Assembly (NCBI GenBank): GCA_963763575.1
Contig: CAVXPD010000018.1
Span: 124,001-188,000 of the forward strand
Direction of reading: 5' to 3'
Length of the DNA: 64,000 nucleotides
Source: Bog-473 sp963763575
Lineage (GTDB): Bacteria > Actinomycetota > Acidimicrobiia > Acidimicrobiales > RAAP-2
The translations under genes and the position numbers were made by a program. The notes beneath the pieces were generated by a model. It was not told the origin of the DNA, ran no database searches, and was given only the letters and a program-made list of their open reading frames with translations. Every line of letters begins with the position of its first letter. Position 1 is the stretch's first letter. Of this stretch, positions 26,555 to 35,478 are shown in pieces.

Positions 26555-27772
26555 TCAGCCGACGTAGCCAGGGGCCTGGCTGACGACCTTGTACGCCCGC
26601 TCGCGGACACGGGCGATTTCCCGCCCGCCCTGCGTGGCCTTCTCGTCGTCCGCCGGCGACGGCAGCGTGAAGTCCGTGTACATCACCCGGCGCTCACGCT
26701 CCACCGGTGCGTAACTCTTGTGCAGGGTGCACGAGCAGTGGACGGTGATGTCGCCGACCTCGGTGGGGAGCGGCAACTCGGGCAGGCCCCAGGAAGGGCG
26801 GAAGAAGGTCGGCTGGACGAGGGCACGGTGCGAGCCGGCCACGACTCCAAGTTGCCCCGATCGTTCGTCAGCTGCGGTCACCGAGATCCCGGCCGTGAGG
26901 CTGCAGCAGCGGTACGAGTGCCGACCGAGGCTGCAGTCCTTGTGCCACGGCAGGTCCGAGATCCCTTGAACGACGCCGATCGGTTTGACCAGCGCCTCGA
27001 TCGTGTTCCCCTCCGAACGGTGCCGGTGTCCGTCCGAGGTGAGGGAGGCGATCCGCAGGAGCCGGTCGTCCTGGAGGAGCGCCGACGTGATCGGGCTCTG
27101 CTCGTGGAACCACTGCAGACGGACCGCCCGCTGTTCGCCGCTCGCGGTGGTCGCCCACCACGATCGTCCGTCGTCCGGCTTGTAGTGATCGAGCGCTGCG
27201 TCGATGTCGGCCGACACCTCCGCCATCTCGCCCGGAGTGAACACGTTGGTGAGGTGCAAGAAGCCCGCTTGGGTGAGGAAATGGCTCATGTCGACCAAGT
27301 CGTCGTCGAGGCTGAAGGACCGCTCGAGGTCGAGCTCCGCCCCGTCGCGGTCCGTGAATTCGACGCCACCCGCGGTGTGCACGGCGCGGGCGTCAATGAG
27401 CGACCGGAGAACGACCCACCAGTCGAGGAAGTCACCGACGTTGCCGCGCGGCATGTCGAGCGTTCCCGCCGTCAACAGCGTCATCGGCGTGCGCTGGTCA
27501 TAGACGATGTCGGTCAGCTCGGCCTGGTCGAGGCGTACCGACGCGTGTCCGGAGTCCCCGGCGGCAACTCGGACCGCGTCGTCCGTGACGGACAGCGTCC
27601 AGGTGCCTTCCGGGAATTCGAGGGAGAGCGGGGCCACGTCGAGCTCCAGGGCCCCGGGCACGGCCAGATAGGATCGCTCGGCCGCCAGTCGGGGCAACTC
27701 CGCCTCGAAGAAATCCGAGACGTCGATCGACTCGACGTCTTCATCGAGCCGGGTCCGCAGGTCGAGGGTCAC
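26555..27772 (-). CDS. SCP2-like domain fused to a phytanoyl-CoA dioxygenase (PhyH) family oxygenase
   Basis: A 405-residue two-domain protein. Residues 1-135 resemble SCP2 sterol-carrier domains (TWTLSVTDDAVRVAAG, ASVRLDQAELTDIV, TAGTLDMPRGN). Residues 160-370 are a PhyH-type Fe(II)/2-oxoglutarate oxygenase, with HxD in LPWHKDCSLGRH and a distal His in VHCSCTLHKSYAP. An Arg for 2OG follows in ERRVMYTDF. It probably hydroxylates a lipid or sterol-like substrate held by the SCP2 part, which is inference. GTG start at 27772. Confidence 0.87.
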   Translation of the reverse strand: MTLDLRTRLDEDVESIDVSDFFEAELPRLAAERSYLAVPGALELDVAPLSLEFPEGTWTLSVTDDAVRVAAGDSGHASVRLDQAELTDIVYDQRTPMTLLTAGTLDMPRGNVGDFLDWWVVLRSLIDARAVHTAGGVEFTDRDGAELDLERSFSLDDDLVDMSHFLTQAGFLHLTNVFTPGEMAEVSADIDAALDHYKPDDGRSWWATTASGEQRAVRLQWFHEQSPITSALLQDDRLLRIASLTSDGHRHRSEGNTIEALVKPIGVVQGISDLPWHKDCSLGRHSYRCCSLTAGISVTAADERSGQLGVVAGSHRALVQPTFFRPSWGLPELPLPTEVGDITVHCSCTLHKSYAPVERERRVMYTDFTLPSPADDEKATQGGREIARVRERAYKVVSQAPGYVG

Positions 27773-27784
27773 CGCTCACCAGTA

Positions 27785-28005
27785 TTCCAGCCCCTTCGTG
27801 TGCTCCGCGTTGCTCCTCCTCGAGCGCCCTTTTGAACTCGGCGAAGCGGCATCGGCCCTGTTGCCGCGCGAAGGCCTCCTCGAACGAGGAGGCACCTTGT
27901 AGGGCAGGTCGTTCACGCGGCGTCCCTTGCCCGTAAGGCGAACGACCCGGGTGCGGCCGCCGGTGGGATCAGGCTCGAGCGTCAGGTAGCCCCGGAGCCT
28001 CGGGT
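27785..28005 (-). pseudogene. 5'-truncated, frameshifted MarR-family relic
   Basis: On the minus strand, 27994 downwards reads RGYLTLEPDPTGGRTRVVRL then TGKGRRV, which is the wing of a MarR winged helix. In another frame, SFEEAFARQQGRCRFAEFKR continues as a typical MarR C-terminal helix. The HTH-bearing N-terminal half is absent, because an intact MarR gene ends at 28019. This is a dead remnant lying between two same-strand genes. Confidence 0.7.
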
Positions 28006-28018
28006 CACGCCCGCCCGG

Positions 28019-28516
28019 TTAATTGACGACCGATGTGTCGATGCGGGCCATGATGCGCGCGGCGTCTCGGCCCAGGCGACGAAGCTGCTCGGGTGTCAGC
28101 ACGTCCACCACGAGCGAACGCACGTGTCGGAGGTGGCCGGGTGCGGCGGCAGCCAGCACTTCGAATCCCTTGTCCGTGAGGATCGCGTTGGTGAATCGTC
28201 CGTCGCTGGGATCCGATTCGCGGCACACCCAGCGCTTTTTCTCCATGCGGTCAACGAGATGCGAGAGGCGCGACAGTGACGCGTTGGTGACGTCGGCCAA
28301 CGCGCTCATTCGCATGGTTCGCTGAGGCCTCTCGGACAACATGGCGAGAACCTGGTACTCGACCATCCGCAGCTTCGAGTCTCGCTGCAGCTGCTGGTCG
28401 ATCGACCAGGGAAGCCACGTCATCATCCGGACTACCGAAAGCCAGGATTCGAGCTGTTCGGGGGTGAGCCACTCGACGTCCTGCTCGCCGGAGTCTCGAG
28501 TTCCGCCGTTCGTCAT
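28019..28516 (-). CDS. MarR-family transcriptional regulator
   Basis: A 165-residue winged-helix regulator. The recognition region is MRMSALADVTNASLSRLSHL, followed by the wing RESDPSDGRFTNAILTDKG. Dimerisation helices flank the DNA-binding core. It is divergent from the SDR gene at 28812. Two related inverted-repeat sites (around 28563 and 28748) in the 295-bp gap make it the likely repressor of that gene and of itself. The start is the ATG of MTNGGTRDSG; no in-frame alternative upstream is better. Confidence 0.92.
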   Translation of the reverse strand: MTNGGTRDSGEQDVEWLTPEQLESWLSVVRMMTWLPWSIDQQLQRDSKLRMVEYQVLAMLSERPQRTMRMSALADVTNASLSRLSHLVDRMEKKRWVCRESDPSDGRFTNAILTDKGFEVLAAAAPGHLRHVRSLVVDVLTPEQLRRLGRDAARIMARIDTSVVN

Positions 28517-28559
28517 TGACGAAACCCTAACAACGAGAGAGCCCAAATACCAGTAACTC

Positions 28560-28572
28560 ACTTGAAGCTTCA
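28560..28572. promoter_or_regulatory. Candidate MarR site 1, ACTTGAAGCTTCA
   Basis: Contains the perfect 10-bp palindrome TGAAGCTTCA and the half-site ACTTGAAG, which recurs (inverted) in site 2. It is 44 bp upstream of the MarR start codon, suiting autoregulation. Function inferred. Confidence 0.5.
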
Positions 28573-28747
28573 TGGTCTGGTGCTGGAAGTCGACGAACGT
28601 CTCTCTCCGTTCCACCTGGCGCAGGGGCGCACCGACCCCGGAGACCCTAAGCTCCTATTCGCATGTCCCAGGGCTGCTTCCGTCCCGAGTTCCATGCAAG
28701 ACGGCTCCGCTCCGAGGACCCCGATGACGGGCACTCACTGGGTAAAG

Positions 28748-28778
28748 ACTTGACACTTCAAGTAACGGGATGTACGGT
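28748..28778 (+). promoter_or_regulatory. SDR promoter with overlapping MarR-type operator
   Basis: TTGACA (28750-28755), a 17-bp spacer and TACGGT (28773-28778) form a good sigma-70-type promoter. The inverted repeat ACTTGA-CACT-TCAAGT (28748-28763) covers the -35 box, so a dimeric repressor bound there would block RNA polymerase. The SDR ATG follows 34 bp downstream of the -10 with an AGGAGGT site. Promoter and repeat are seen; the MarR link is inferred from position and from the shared ACTTGAAG half-site. Confidence 0.65.
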
Positions 28779-28811
28779 AGTTTGGAGCCGTTTACGCAGG
28801 AGGTGGTCAGC

Positions 28812-29692
28812 ATGAGAGTGGCACTTACGGGCTCCACCGGGTTCGTCGGATCGCACGTCCTGACGGAGTTGGTCGGCCGGGGACACGAAGTCGTGGCGCT
28901 CGTCCGGGACGACGCGCAGGCGCAAACCGTCGAAGCGAAGGGCGCCAAGGCCACGGTCGTGGACCTCTTCGACCGGCCGTCCGTTGCCGACGTCCTCAAG
29001 GACAGCGACGGCGCGGTCCACACGGCGAGCCCCGGCGACACCACCAGCGCGGACATGGACTCCGCCATGGTCGACGCGGTCATCGAGACCTACGACGGTT
29101 CCGGCCGGCCCTACGTCCAGATCAGCGGGGCCTGGGTCTACGGCGACAACACCGCGATCAACGAGGCCTCGCCCTTCGAGGCGCCGGCCATGGTGGCGTG
29201 GAAGGAGCCGATCGAGCGAAGGCTGCTCGATGCCACCGGTGTCCGCGGCGTCGTCCCCGTCTCGAGCGTCGCCTACGGCGACGGCGGGGGAGGGGTCCCC
29301 GGCGTCCTCCTCGGCTCGCCTCGGGACGACGACGGCAACCTGGTCATGATCGGGACGGGACGCCAGCACTGGTCGACCGTGCACGTGGCCGACCTCGCGG
29401 ACTTCTTCGGCCGTGCGTTGAGGACGACGCCGCCCGGGGTTATTACGTGCTGGGCAACGGTGCGAAGTCGACCGTGGCCGACCTGACCGAGGCGGCCGCG
29501 GTCGCGGTGGGCGCCCCCGGAGCCGTGCCCGGCTCCGACGAGGAGGCCAAGCAGCGACTGGGCGAGTACTTCGCCGACGTCCTGCTGCTCGACCAGGAGA
29601 CCGACGCGACCAGGGCGCAGACCGAGCTGGGCTGGGTTCCCTCCCATCCGTCGCTCGTCGAAGAGTTCCGCCAGGGGAGCTACCGCTCTTGA
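28812..29692 (+). CDS. NAD(P)-dependent epimerase/dehydratase-type SDR, one apparent -1 frameshift
   Basis: An extended/atypical SDR with N-terminal Rossmann motif ALTGSTGFVGSHVLTELVGRG and HTASPGDTTSADMD. A YxxxK-like active site is not obvious. The frame changes near 29432: FFGRAL continues as EDDAARGYYVLGNGAKST in another frame. Restoring one G (TTGAGG to TTGGAGG) gives 293 residues ending SYRS. The ATG follows AGGAGGT. It is divergent from MarR and probably induced by the compound that MarR senses. Confidence 0.85.
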
Positions 29693-29840
29693 GCATGGTC
29701 GGGGCGGCCGCGGTTCGAGACGGACGTGATCAGGACGGTCTGCTTCGGGGATACTGACGCCTTGGTTCCGGGGTCGCTCTCAGGGCGACAACTCCCGAGA
29801 CGCCCGGGGTCTCGAATGGTCGAGTCGAAGGAGAGTCGTC

Positions 29841-31676
29841 GTGGCGTACCAGCCGATCGAGAGCTACGGCCTCATCGGGAACATGCAGACCGCCGCCTTG
29901 GTCGGGGGGGCCGGGTCGATCGACTGGCTCTGCTTGCCCCATTTCGACTCGCCCAGCGTCTTCGCCGCCCTGCTCGACGACGAGAAGGGCGGCCGGTTCG
30001 TCATCGAGCCAACTGACCAGTGCCGGGCCAAGCAGCTGTACTTTCCCGACACCAATGTCCTGGTGACCCGGTTCATGGTGGGTTCCGGCGTCGCCGAGAT
30101 CGCCGACTACATGCCGTGCGGTCCAGCCGCCGAGCGCCACGGACGGAAATGCGTGATCCGCCACGTCCGGGGCATCCGTGGCACCGTGACCCTACGGATG
30201 CGATGTGCTCCCGCCTTCGACTTCGCTCGTCGGCCTCACCGGGTCGAGCTCGCCAAGGGTGGGGCGTGGTTCCGGTCCTCCATCCTCGACGTGGCGCTCG
30301 GGTGCGGGGTGCCGCTGCGGATCGACGACCACGCGGCCGTGGCCGAGTTCACCCTCGACCAGGGTGACGAGGAGTCCTTCGTCTTCGGCGAGGCCGATCC
30401 GAACAGCGACGACCTGAGCTATACCCCCGAGCTCCAGCTTCACCTTCTCACCAAGACGGTCGAGTACTGGCATCAGTGGCTTGCGAAGAGCACGTACCGG
30501 GGGCGATGGCGCGAAATCGTGCACCGCTCGGCCCTCGCCCTCAAGCTTCTGACCTTCGATCCCACCGGCGCCATCGTCGCCGCGCCCACCTGCTCGCTGC
30601 CCGAGGAGGTCGGCGGGACGCGCAATTGGGATTACCGCTACACCTGGGTGCGAGACGCCGCCTTCACGCTCTACGCCCTGCTGCGCGTCGGCTTCACCGA
30701 GGAGGCCGCTGCGTTCATGAAGTTCCTCGAGGCCCGGTGTCACGAGCTCAATCCCGATGGTTCTCTTCCCATCATGTTCGGCATCGACGGCCGGCACGAC
30801 CTGGCCGAAGAAGAGCTCGACCATCTCGACGGTTACAAGGGGTCGCGCCCGGTGAGGGTCGGAAACAAGGCGGAGAAGCAGTTCCAGCTGGACATCTACG
30901 GTGAGCTGATGGACTCCGTGTATCTGTACAACAAGCACGGGGCGCCGATCTCCTATGACTTCTGGACGTCGCTGAGAGGGCTCGTCGACTGGGTGTGCGA
31001 CAACTGGCAGCGCGCCGACAGAGGCATCTGGGAGACGCGCGGTGAGAACCAGAACTGGGTCTATTCGAAACTGATGTGTTGGGTTGCCCTCGACCGGGCC
31101 CTGCGTCTCGCCGACAAGCGCTCTTTTCCTTCCGACCGACACCGTTGGCGCCAGGTGCGGGACCAGATGTACGAGGAGATCATGAGGAGCGGATGGAGCG
31201 ACAAACACCAGGCGTTCATGCAGGCCTTCGACAGCGACACGTTGGACGGCAGCGCCCTCATGATGCCGCTCGTCTTCTTCGTCGCTCCGAACGACCCGAA
31301 GATGCTTGCGACCATCGACGCCATCAACAGAACGCCCGAGGACGGCGGCCTCGTCGCCAACGGCCTCGTGTATCGCTACAACAGCCTGGAGAGCCCCGAC
31401 GGGCTTCCCGGTGACGAAGCGACGTTCAACATCTGCACCTTCTGGCTGGTCGAGGCGCTGACGCGCGCCGGGAACACCGACCGGGACCGCTTGGACGACG
31501 CCCGGTTCATGTTCGAGAGCATGCTCGGCTACGCGAACCACCTGGGCTTGTTCTCCGAGGAGACGGCGATGACCGGTGAGGCCCGGGGGAATTTCCCGCA
31601 GGCCTTCACCCATCTCGCGCTCATCAGCGCAGCCGTGAACCTCGATCGCGCGCTCGATGGAGGCGGTGATGACTGA
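29841..31676 (+). CDS. Glycoside hydrolase family 15 protein (trehalase/glucoamylase-like)
   Basis: A 611-residue protein with the GH15-associated N-terminal beta domain (YGLIGNMQTAALVGGAGSID then WLCLPHFDSPSVFAALL) and an (alpha/alpha)6 catalytic domain. Visible catalytic-domain motifs are GGTRNWDYRYTWVRDAAF, ENQNWVYSKLMCWVAL and GDEATFNICTFWLVEAL. In actinobacteria many such proteins are trehalases, so trehalose hydrolysis is the best guess; glucoamylase activity cannot be excluded. No signal peptide, so cytoplasmic. The GTG start follows GAAGGAGAG. The stop overlaps the SnoaL gene start by 8 bp. Confidence 0.92.
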   Translation: MAYQPIESYGLIGNMQTAALVGGAGSIDWLCLPHFDSPSVFAALLDDEKGGRFVIEPTDQCRAKQLYFPDTNVLVTRFMVGSGVAEIADYMPCGPAAERHGRKCVIRHVRGIRGTVTLRMRCAPAFDFARRPHRVELAKGGAWFRSSILDVALGCGVPLRIDDHAAVAEFTLDQGDEESFVFGEADPNSDDLSYTPELQLHLLTKTVEYWHQWLAKSTYRGRWREIVHRSALALKLLTFDPTGAIVAAPTCSLPEEVGGTRNWDYRYTWVRDAAFTLYALLRVGFTEEAAAFMKFLEARCHELNPDGSLPIMFGIDGRHDLAEEELDHLDGYKGSRPVRVGNKAEKQFQLDIYGELMDSVYLYNKHGAPISYDFWTSLRGLVDWVCDNWQRADRGIWETRGENQNWVYSKLMCWVALDRALRLADKRSFPSDRHRWRQVRDQMYEEIMRSGWSDKHQAFMQAFDSDTLDGSALMMPLVFFVAPNDPKMLATIDAINRTPEDGGLVANGLVYRYNSLESPDGLPGDEATFNICTFWLVEALTRAGNTDRDRLDDARFMFESMLGYANHLGLFSEETAMTGEARGNFPQAFTHLALISAAVNLDRALDGGGDD

Positions 31677-32025
31677 CGCCATGACCCCGGAGGAAGCGGT
31701 GCGGGCGTTCTTCGCCGCCTACAGCGAGGGTCAGCCCGAGCGATTCGAAGAGATCGTGTCGCCCGACTACGTCGACTACGGCCACACGCCGCCCGGTCAC
31801 GGGCCGCAGGGTGCCCGCGACGACTACGACCATGCGGTCGAGCTCGCGGGCGGAGTCATCGCGTACGACATCGACGCGTTGGTCGCGCGTGACGACACGA
31901 TCGCCGCCGCCTGGACCGGGCACATGCCGAACGGCTTGGACTACCGCGGCCTGAGCCTCTACCGGGTCGTCGGCGGGCAGGTGGCCGAGACCCGGCACGC
32001 CATCATCGGCCAATTGCCGGTCTGA
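31669..32025 (+). CDS. SnoaL-like (NTF2-fold) protein
   Basis: A 118-residue NTF2-like protein: EEAVRAFFAAYSEGQPERFE, SPDYVDYGHTPPGHGP and WTGHMPNGLDYRGLSLYRVV, ending ETRHAIIGQLPV. This matches SnoaL-type polyketide cyclase-like or ester-cyclase-like proteins, whose roles vary. The ATG at 31669 sits behind GGAGG inside the end of the GH15 gene; an ATG at 31657 is possible. Confidence 0.82.
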   Translation: MTDAMTPEEAVRAFFAAYSEGQPERFEEIVSPDYVDYGHTPPGHGPQGARDDYDHAVELAGGVIAYDIDALVARDDTIAAAWTGHMPNGLDYRGLSLYRVVGGQVAETRHAIIGQLPV

Positions 32026-32040
32026 TCCAGAACCTCGGCC

Positions 32041-32676
32041 TCAGACTGCGGCAGGCTCGTCGGCGCCGACGCGCAATCCGTCGAGGATCATCCCGACGAG
32101 GCGCTCGGACTGGTCGGCCGAGATGCTCGAGTTCGTGCAGACCGGAGCGACGAGCGCCATGACGTCCGAGCCGCTGATGTCGTTGCGGACGGCGCCGGCT
32201 TGCTTGGCGCGCTCGATGACCACGTCGAACGAGGACTCGATCAGGTCGCGGCACCGCGACCGCAGCTCAGGGTTCTTCGCGAAGGCCTGCTGGAGCTCGC
32301 CCAACAGCGCCTGCTTCGTCTGCGCGTAGCGCACGAACGCATCGAAGAACGCGTCGACGGCGGGGCCCGGCTCGAGCTCCGCGATCACGCGCTGCGCCGT
32401 CGACGCCAGCGCCGCGACGTCGGACTCGTAGACCGCCTCGACCAGGTCGAGCCGGTTGGGGAAGTGGCGGTAGAGCGTCCCCACCCCGACGCCGGCCTCC
32501 TTGGCGATCGATTCCATTGGCGCCCCCACACCCTGGGCCGAGAACACGGCCCGGGCGGCCGCGACGAGGAGCTGCTGGTTTCGCCGGGCGTCGGCCCGCT
32601 TGGGCCGCTCGCCGTCGCCGGGTCCGGCCTCCGGGGAAGGGACCCCGGCCTCTGTCATGCCTTGTGTCGTGGCCAT
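32041..32676 (-). CDS. TetR-family regulator, likely repressor of the MFS exporter
   Basis: A 211-residue TetR protein. After a disordered, charged N-terminus come NQQLLVAAARAVFSAQG and the HTH APMESIAKEAGVGVGTLYRH. The C-terminal domain resembles SbtR-like TetR C-termini. It is divergent from a 14-TM MFS transporter, with two identical-geometry inverted repeats in the 105-bp gap. That arrangement is typical of a drug-exporter repressor. Confidence 0.92.
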   Translation of the reverse strand: MATTQGMTEAGVPSPEAGPGDGERPKRADARRNQQLLVAAARAVFSAQGVGAPMESIAKEAGVGVGTLYRHFPNRLDLVEAVYESDVAALASTAQRVIAELEPGPAVDAFFDAFVRYAQTKQALLGELQQAFAKNPELRSRCRDLIESSFDVVIERAKQAGAVRNDISGSDVMALVAPVCTNSSISADQSERLVGMILDGLRVGADEPAAV

Positions 32677-32700
32677 TTTCCTGATTCGCCCCCAAATGTG

Positions 32701-32747
32701 TTGCTAAACGGAAGCACCCTCCGTATACTAACCGGAAGAAGCTTCCG
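32701..32747 (+). promoter_or_regulatory. MFS promoter with two tandem TetR-type operators
   Basis: TTGCTA (32701-32706), 17 bp, TATACT (32724-32729) form the promoter. Two copies of CGGAAG-N3-CYTCCG are present: 32709-32723, which fills the spacer (one mismatch), and 32733-32747, which is perfect and covers the expected transcription start. Their centres are 24 bp apart. Both repeats and the promoter boxes are read directly; binding by the adjacent TetR is inferred. Confidence 0.75.
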
Positions 32748-32781
32748 CTTCATCAGGATACCAGCCGAAAGGTCCTCGTCA

Positions 32782-34374
32782 ATGCCTAATCCTTCCCTAG
32801 CCCCGGCGCGCCCGGCCCCGGTGACATCGACGCCCAAAATGCCTGGTCGCGGGGTTGGAGGCCGTCTCCGGGGCCCCTCGGTGCTGCTCTTGGTGATCCT
32901 CACCGCCCAGCTGATGGTCGTGCTCGACACGACCATCGTCAACGTCGCGCTCCCGCACATTCAGCGGAACCTGGGCTTCTCCACCAGCACGCTCTCGTGG
33001 GTCCTGAACGCCTACATCCTCACCTTCGGGGGGTTCCTCCTTCTCGGCGCCCGCGCCGGTGACATCTTCGGGCGCCGCCGGGTCTTCTTGCTCGGCATCG
33101 CCGTCTTCACCATCAGCTCGCTGGTGGGCGGCCTCGCCTTCAGCGGGTGGGCCCTGCTCGCCGCCCGGGCCGTCCAGGGCCTGGGCGCCGCGCTGGCCGC
33201 ACCCTGCGCGCTTTCGCTCCTCACCACCGCCTTCCCCGAGGGGCCGCCGCGGGTGCGCGCGATCGGCCTCTACACGACCGTGTCCGCGGCCGGCGGTGCC
33301 ATCGGGCTGGTCAGCGGAGGGTTGTTGACCCAGTTGGTGTCCTGGCGCTGGGTGATGTTCGTCAACGTCCCGATCGGTGTGGTCGTGTGGTTCCTCGGCC
33401 GCAACGTCATCGCGGAGACCGAGCGCCGGCACGGCCACTTCGACCTGGTGGGCGCGCTCACCTGCACCCTCGGCGTGACCGGCGTCGTGTTCGGCCTCGT
33501 GGAGGCCGGCTCGCTCGGCTGGACGAACGTCCTGTCGCTCGGGGCGCTCGTGGCCGGCGTGGTCGTGTTCGCCTACTTCCTCCGTCATGAGTCCCGCGCC
33601 GAAGAGCCGATCCTGCCGCTGCGGCTGCTCTCACACCGCACGCGCAACGCGGCCAACGGGGCACGGGCGCTGATGTACGCAGGCTTCTACGGACTCTTCT
33701 ACTTCATGGCCCAATTCCTCCAGGACGTCCAGGGGTTCTCGCCGCTGCAGGCCGGTCTGGCCTTCGTGCCCATGCCGGTGGCGGTGTTCCTCTCGTCGCA
33801 GTTGACCAGCCGGGTCTTGCTCCGGCGCTTGCCCGAGAAGTCGGTCATGTTGTCCGGAAGCGTCCTTGCCACCGTCGGCCTGTTGCTGGCCACCCGTGTC
33901 GGGCCGCAGACCTCGTACGGGTTCGTGGTGATCTGCCTCGTGCTGATCGGAGCCGGCGCCGGCATCACGTTCGTGGCGCTCACGTCCGCCTCGCTGGCCG
34001 ACGTGGAGCCCGAGATCGCCGGCGCCGCGTCCGGCCTCGTCAACGTGTCGCAGCAACTCGGCGCGGCGATCGGGCTCGCGGTGTTGGTCACGGCGTTCAA
34101 CTCTCTGGCCGGCCACGCACAGCTGGCGGCGGGTGCGACCTCGGCGTCGTCCATCCACGCGCTCGACCAGGTCTTCGCCGTGGGCGCGCTCTTCACGGTG
34201 GGCTCGCTCCTGACCGTGCTCTTCGGCGTGCCGCGGACCGTCGCGATCCCCCACATGGCCCCGGCGCCGCGGGCCGAGGGCCCCGCGGCGGAGGTCCCGG
34301 TGCCGGAGTTCGACGACCTGGATCTCTCCGCCGAGGAAGCGGACCGCCTCGCCGCGGCGGCGACGGCGGGCTGA
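32782..34374 (+). CDS. DHA2-family (14-TM) MFS drug exporter
   Basis: A 530-residue multidrug-type transporter of the EmrB/QacA class. LMVVLDTTIVNVALPHIQ is the family motif D1, GARAGDIFGRRRVF is motif A and SAAGGAIGLVSGGLLTQ is motif C. The C-terminal tail is acidic (EFDDLDLSAEEADR). It probably exports a toxic or signalling hydrophobic compound by proton antiport; the substrate is unknown. The start is the ATG of MPNPSLAPARPAP, beside a TetR repressor. Confidence 0.93.
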   Translation: MPNPSLAPARPAPVTSTPKMPGRGVGGRLRGPSVLLLVILTAQLMVVLDTTIVNVALPHIQRNLGFSTSTLSWVLNAYILTFGGFLLLGARAGDIFGRRRVFLLGIAVFTISSLVGGLAFSGWALLAARAVQGLGAALAAPCALSLLTTAFPEGPPRVRAIGLYTTVSAAGGAIGLVSGGLLTQLVSWRWVMFVNVPIGVVVWFLGRNVIAETERRHGHFDLVGALTCTLGVTGVVFGLVEAGSLGWTNVLSLGALVAGVVVFAYFLRHESRAEEPILPLRLLSHRTRNAANGARALMYAGFYGLFYFMAQFLQDVQGFSPLQAGLAFVPMPVAVFLSSQLTSRVLLRRLPEKSVMLSGSVLATVGLLLATRVGPQTSYGFVVICLVLIGAGAGITFVALTSASLADVEPEIAGAASGLVNVSQQLGAAIGLAVLVTAFNSLAGHAQLAAGATSASSIHALDQVFAVGALFTVGSLLTVLFGVPRTVAIPHMAPAPRAEGPAAEVPVPEFDDLDLSAEEADRLAAAATAG

Positions 34375-34439
34375 ACCGGGACCGGGCACCCGACTCGGGT
34401 GGGCGACGCCCCCACTCGGTCGATCGACGCCTGTGGAAT

Positions 34440-34473
34440 GGCCGGAGCCGGTGCACCGCACCGGGCTCCGGCC
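34440..34473 (+). terminator. Long GC-rich hairpin after the MFS gene
   Basis: GGCCGGAGCCGGTGC, loop ACC, then GCACCGGGCTCCGGCC form a 15-bp stem with one bulged base. It lies 65 bp after the MFS stop and 34 bp before the next start. No U-tract follows. Likely a transcription terminator of the kind common in high-GC Actinobacteria, or an mRNA-processing hairpin. Confidence 0.6.
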
Positions 34474-34506
34474 ATGGCGCGTCCGCCCCGATGTACGGTC
34501 GGGAGC

Positions 34507-35377
34507 GTGGTCGACACGCGGGTGATGGAGCTGCCCGACGGGCGCGAGCTGGCCTGGCTCGAGACGGGCAAGGCTCGCGGCACCCCGGTGCTCGTGTTCC
34601 ACGGCACGCCTGGCTCACGCCTGCAGGTCTCCTTCGACCGGAAGACCATCGCGGGATCGGGCGTTCGCTTCATCGCGCTCGACCGGCCCGGCTACGGCCA
34701 CAGCACCTTCCAGCGCGGGCGCACCCTGCGCGACTGGGCCACTGACGTGCACGCGCTCGCCGACCACCTGAAGATCGACCGCTTCGCCGTCATGGGCATC
34801 TCGGGCGGCGGGCCCCACGCCGCCGTGTGCGCCGCGCTCGGCGGGGACCGGGTCAGCGGTGCCGCCATCGTCAGCGGCGTCGGGCCGACGGCGGACCCGG
34901 AGCTCGGTGCGTCGATGGACGGCTTCAACCGCGGCGCGACCGCACTGGCCTCCCGCGCGCCCGCCGCCTTGACGCCGCTCTTCTTCGTCTTGGATTTCGT
35001 GACGCGGCGCTGGCCCGAACGGGCGCTGAGCGAAGCGAAGAAGCGGATGGCCGAGGCCGACGCCGCGCTGTTGGATCGGCCCGACGTGCGCGCCGCCTTC
35101 GTGGCGGACGGGCGCCGGGCCTCGGCCACGACTGCCCAAGCGACGGCCCAGGACTTCGTCCTCTTCGTGCGCGACTGGGGCTTCCGGCTCGAGGACATCT
35201 CGGTCCCGGTCCACGTGTGGCACGGCGACGCCGACAAGAACGTGCCGTTCGCCCACGGAGAGTTCGTCGCCCGCCGGATCCCCGGGGCTCGAATTCCACC
35301 CCTGCCCCGGGGAGGGCCACCTCCTCGTCGTCGAGCACCTCGGCGAGATCCTCCGGATCCTCGCCGACCAGGCCTGA
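34507..35377 (+). CDS. Alpha/beta-hydrolase, one apparent +1 frameshift
   Basis: An alpha/beta-hydrolase fold protein. It contains VLVFHGTPGSRLQ (oxyanion HG), LDRPGYGHS, the nucleophile elbow VMGISGGGPHA and the acid-bearing VWHGDADKNVPF. Near 35292 the frame breaks in CGAATTCC. Removing one A gives ARFHPCPGEGHLLVVEHLGE with the catalytic His in GEGHL, and the stop at 35377, for 289 residues. Without the correction the frame runs on into the downstream MEDS-STAS gene, a false fusion. GTG start at 34507; an ATG at 34525 is possible. Confidence 0.85.
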
Positions 35378-35478
35378 GGCGCAGGGGCCTTTGGCCCTTC
35401 GACGTCCCGCTCGGGGCCTCGCACGCCGCGGAGCTGGCCGCCCTCCGGCCCAGCGGGCGCTTGGGTAGTCTCCCTGAA

